A DNA stretch of 22,627 bases, from contig JAFGBV010000205.1 of assembly GCA_016932955.1 (NCBI GenBank), positions 1 through 22,627 of the forward strand. Direction: 5' to 3'. This stretch comes from Anaerolineales bacterium (lineage in GTDB: Bacteria > Chloroflexota > Anaerolineae > Anaerolineales > UBA4823). Position numbers and translations under genes: made by a program. This document shows, in pieces, positions 22,467-22,627 of the stretch. Within the stretch, counting starts at the first letter, position 1. The number at the start of each line of letters is the position of its first letter. The notes beneath the pieces were generated by a model. That model had not been told where the DNA came from, did no database searches, and saw nothing but the letters and a program-made list of their open reading frames with translations.

Positions 22467-22627
22467 AAACAGCCGGTAAATAGACAACGATTCCACATTG
22501 TTCAGGATTGCAAAATTGGCTTACGACTGCCAACGCCTGCACGGTTAAGAGCTATTTCCAGGGTGCCAGGCGCATCTTCCATAGAGGAACAGATTCTTGT
22601 TTCTACAGGAAGATGATGTGCAAGCGG

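Noticed and set aside
22274..22483. 69-codon frame across the palindromic element
   Set aside because: Its first half is the stem itself and no ribosome binding site or family pattern is present.

Overview
The window reads as a piece of chromosome from a member of the Chloroflexota, most likely Anaerolineae. The clues are the large secreted BNR-repeat lipoprotein with a C-terminal VYLPLL motif, the CotH / DUF4956 / VTC-domain trio, the cyclase-TPR remnant, the many toxin-antitoxin (TA) type modules and the moderately high GC content. This is inference from protein character; there is no rRNA or other marker in the window.

Layout. 1-2,840: a partial conserved hypothetical gene, a MntA-HepT type TA pair and a DUF5677-like gene, interleaved with two copies of a roughly 460-bp repeat. 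2,961-8,850: two divergent transcription units around a 366-bp intergenic region. Leftward are two overlapping genes for paralogous MutS-like ATPases. Rightward are enolase, a zinc-ribbon/HEAT/histidine-phosphatase fusion and a small truncated-looking gene. Each unit is headed by what I read as a fluoride (crcB-motif) riboswitch with an intrinsic terminator as expression platform. 8,851-12,291: a gene-poor stretch, a third repeat copy and the BNR lipoprotein. 12,546-13,461: a probably leaderless AbiEii-type nucleotidyltransferase pair, ending inside a fourth, truncated repeat copy. 13,703-16,957: an RDD membrane protein, a PadR regulator under a near-textbook self-overlapping operator/promoter, a small Cys-rich protein, two CPBP-family membrane proteases, and a HigA antitoxin preceded by a higB stub. 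17,095-21,360: a deletion remnant of a cyclase/TPR protein translationally coupled to CotH-PKD, then a DUF4956 fusion and a VTC-domain protein. 21,414-22,627: a fifth short repeat trace, VapBC, and a 105-bp MITE-like palindromic element with an outward promoter.

The dispersed repeat is the 5' end of rarA (mgsA), the replication-associated AAA+ ATPase: N-terminus, Walker A and the following strand, then a fixed truncation. All five copies lie on the minus strand, and four of them abut a TA-type or small accessory gene within a few bases to a few tens of bases. The longer copies carry short perfect or near-perfect palindromes (mostly 6-7 bp stem, 3-nt loop) at the same positions inside the rarA coding sequence. 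No intact rarA is present. The repeat/TA association and the back-to-back riboswitches are the two features most worth following up.

How genes work together. Enolase is a known fluoride-inhibited enzyme, so riboswitch control of eno is expected; the MutS-like pair would be induced by the same signal. CotH, DUF4956 and VTC-domain proteins commonly co-occur and look like one cell-envelope operon. The PadR, Cys-rich and CPBP genes look like a self-regulated membrane-protease unit. No tRNA, rRNA, CRISPR array or intact transposase gene was found.
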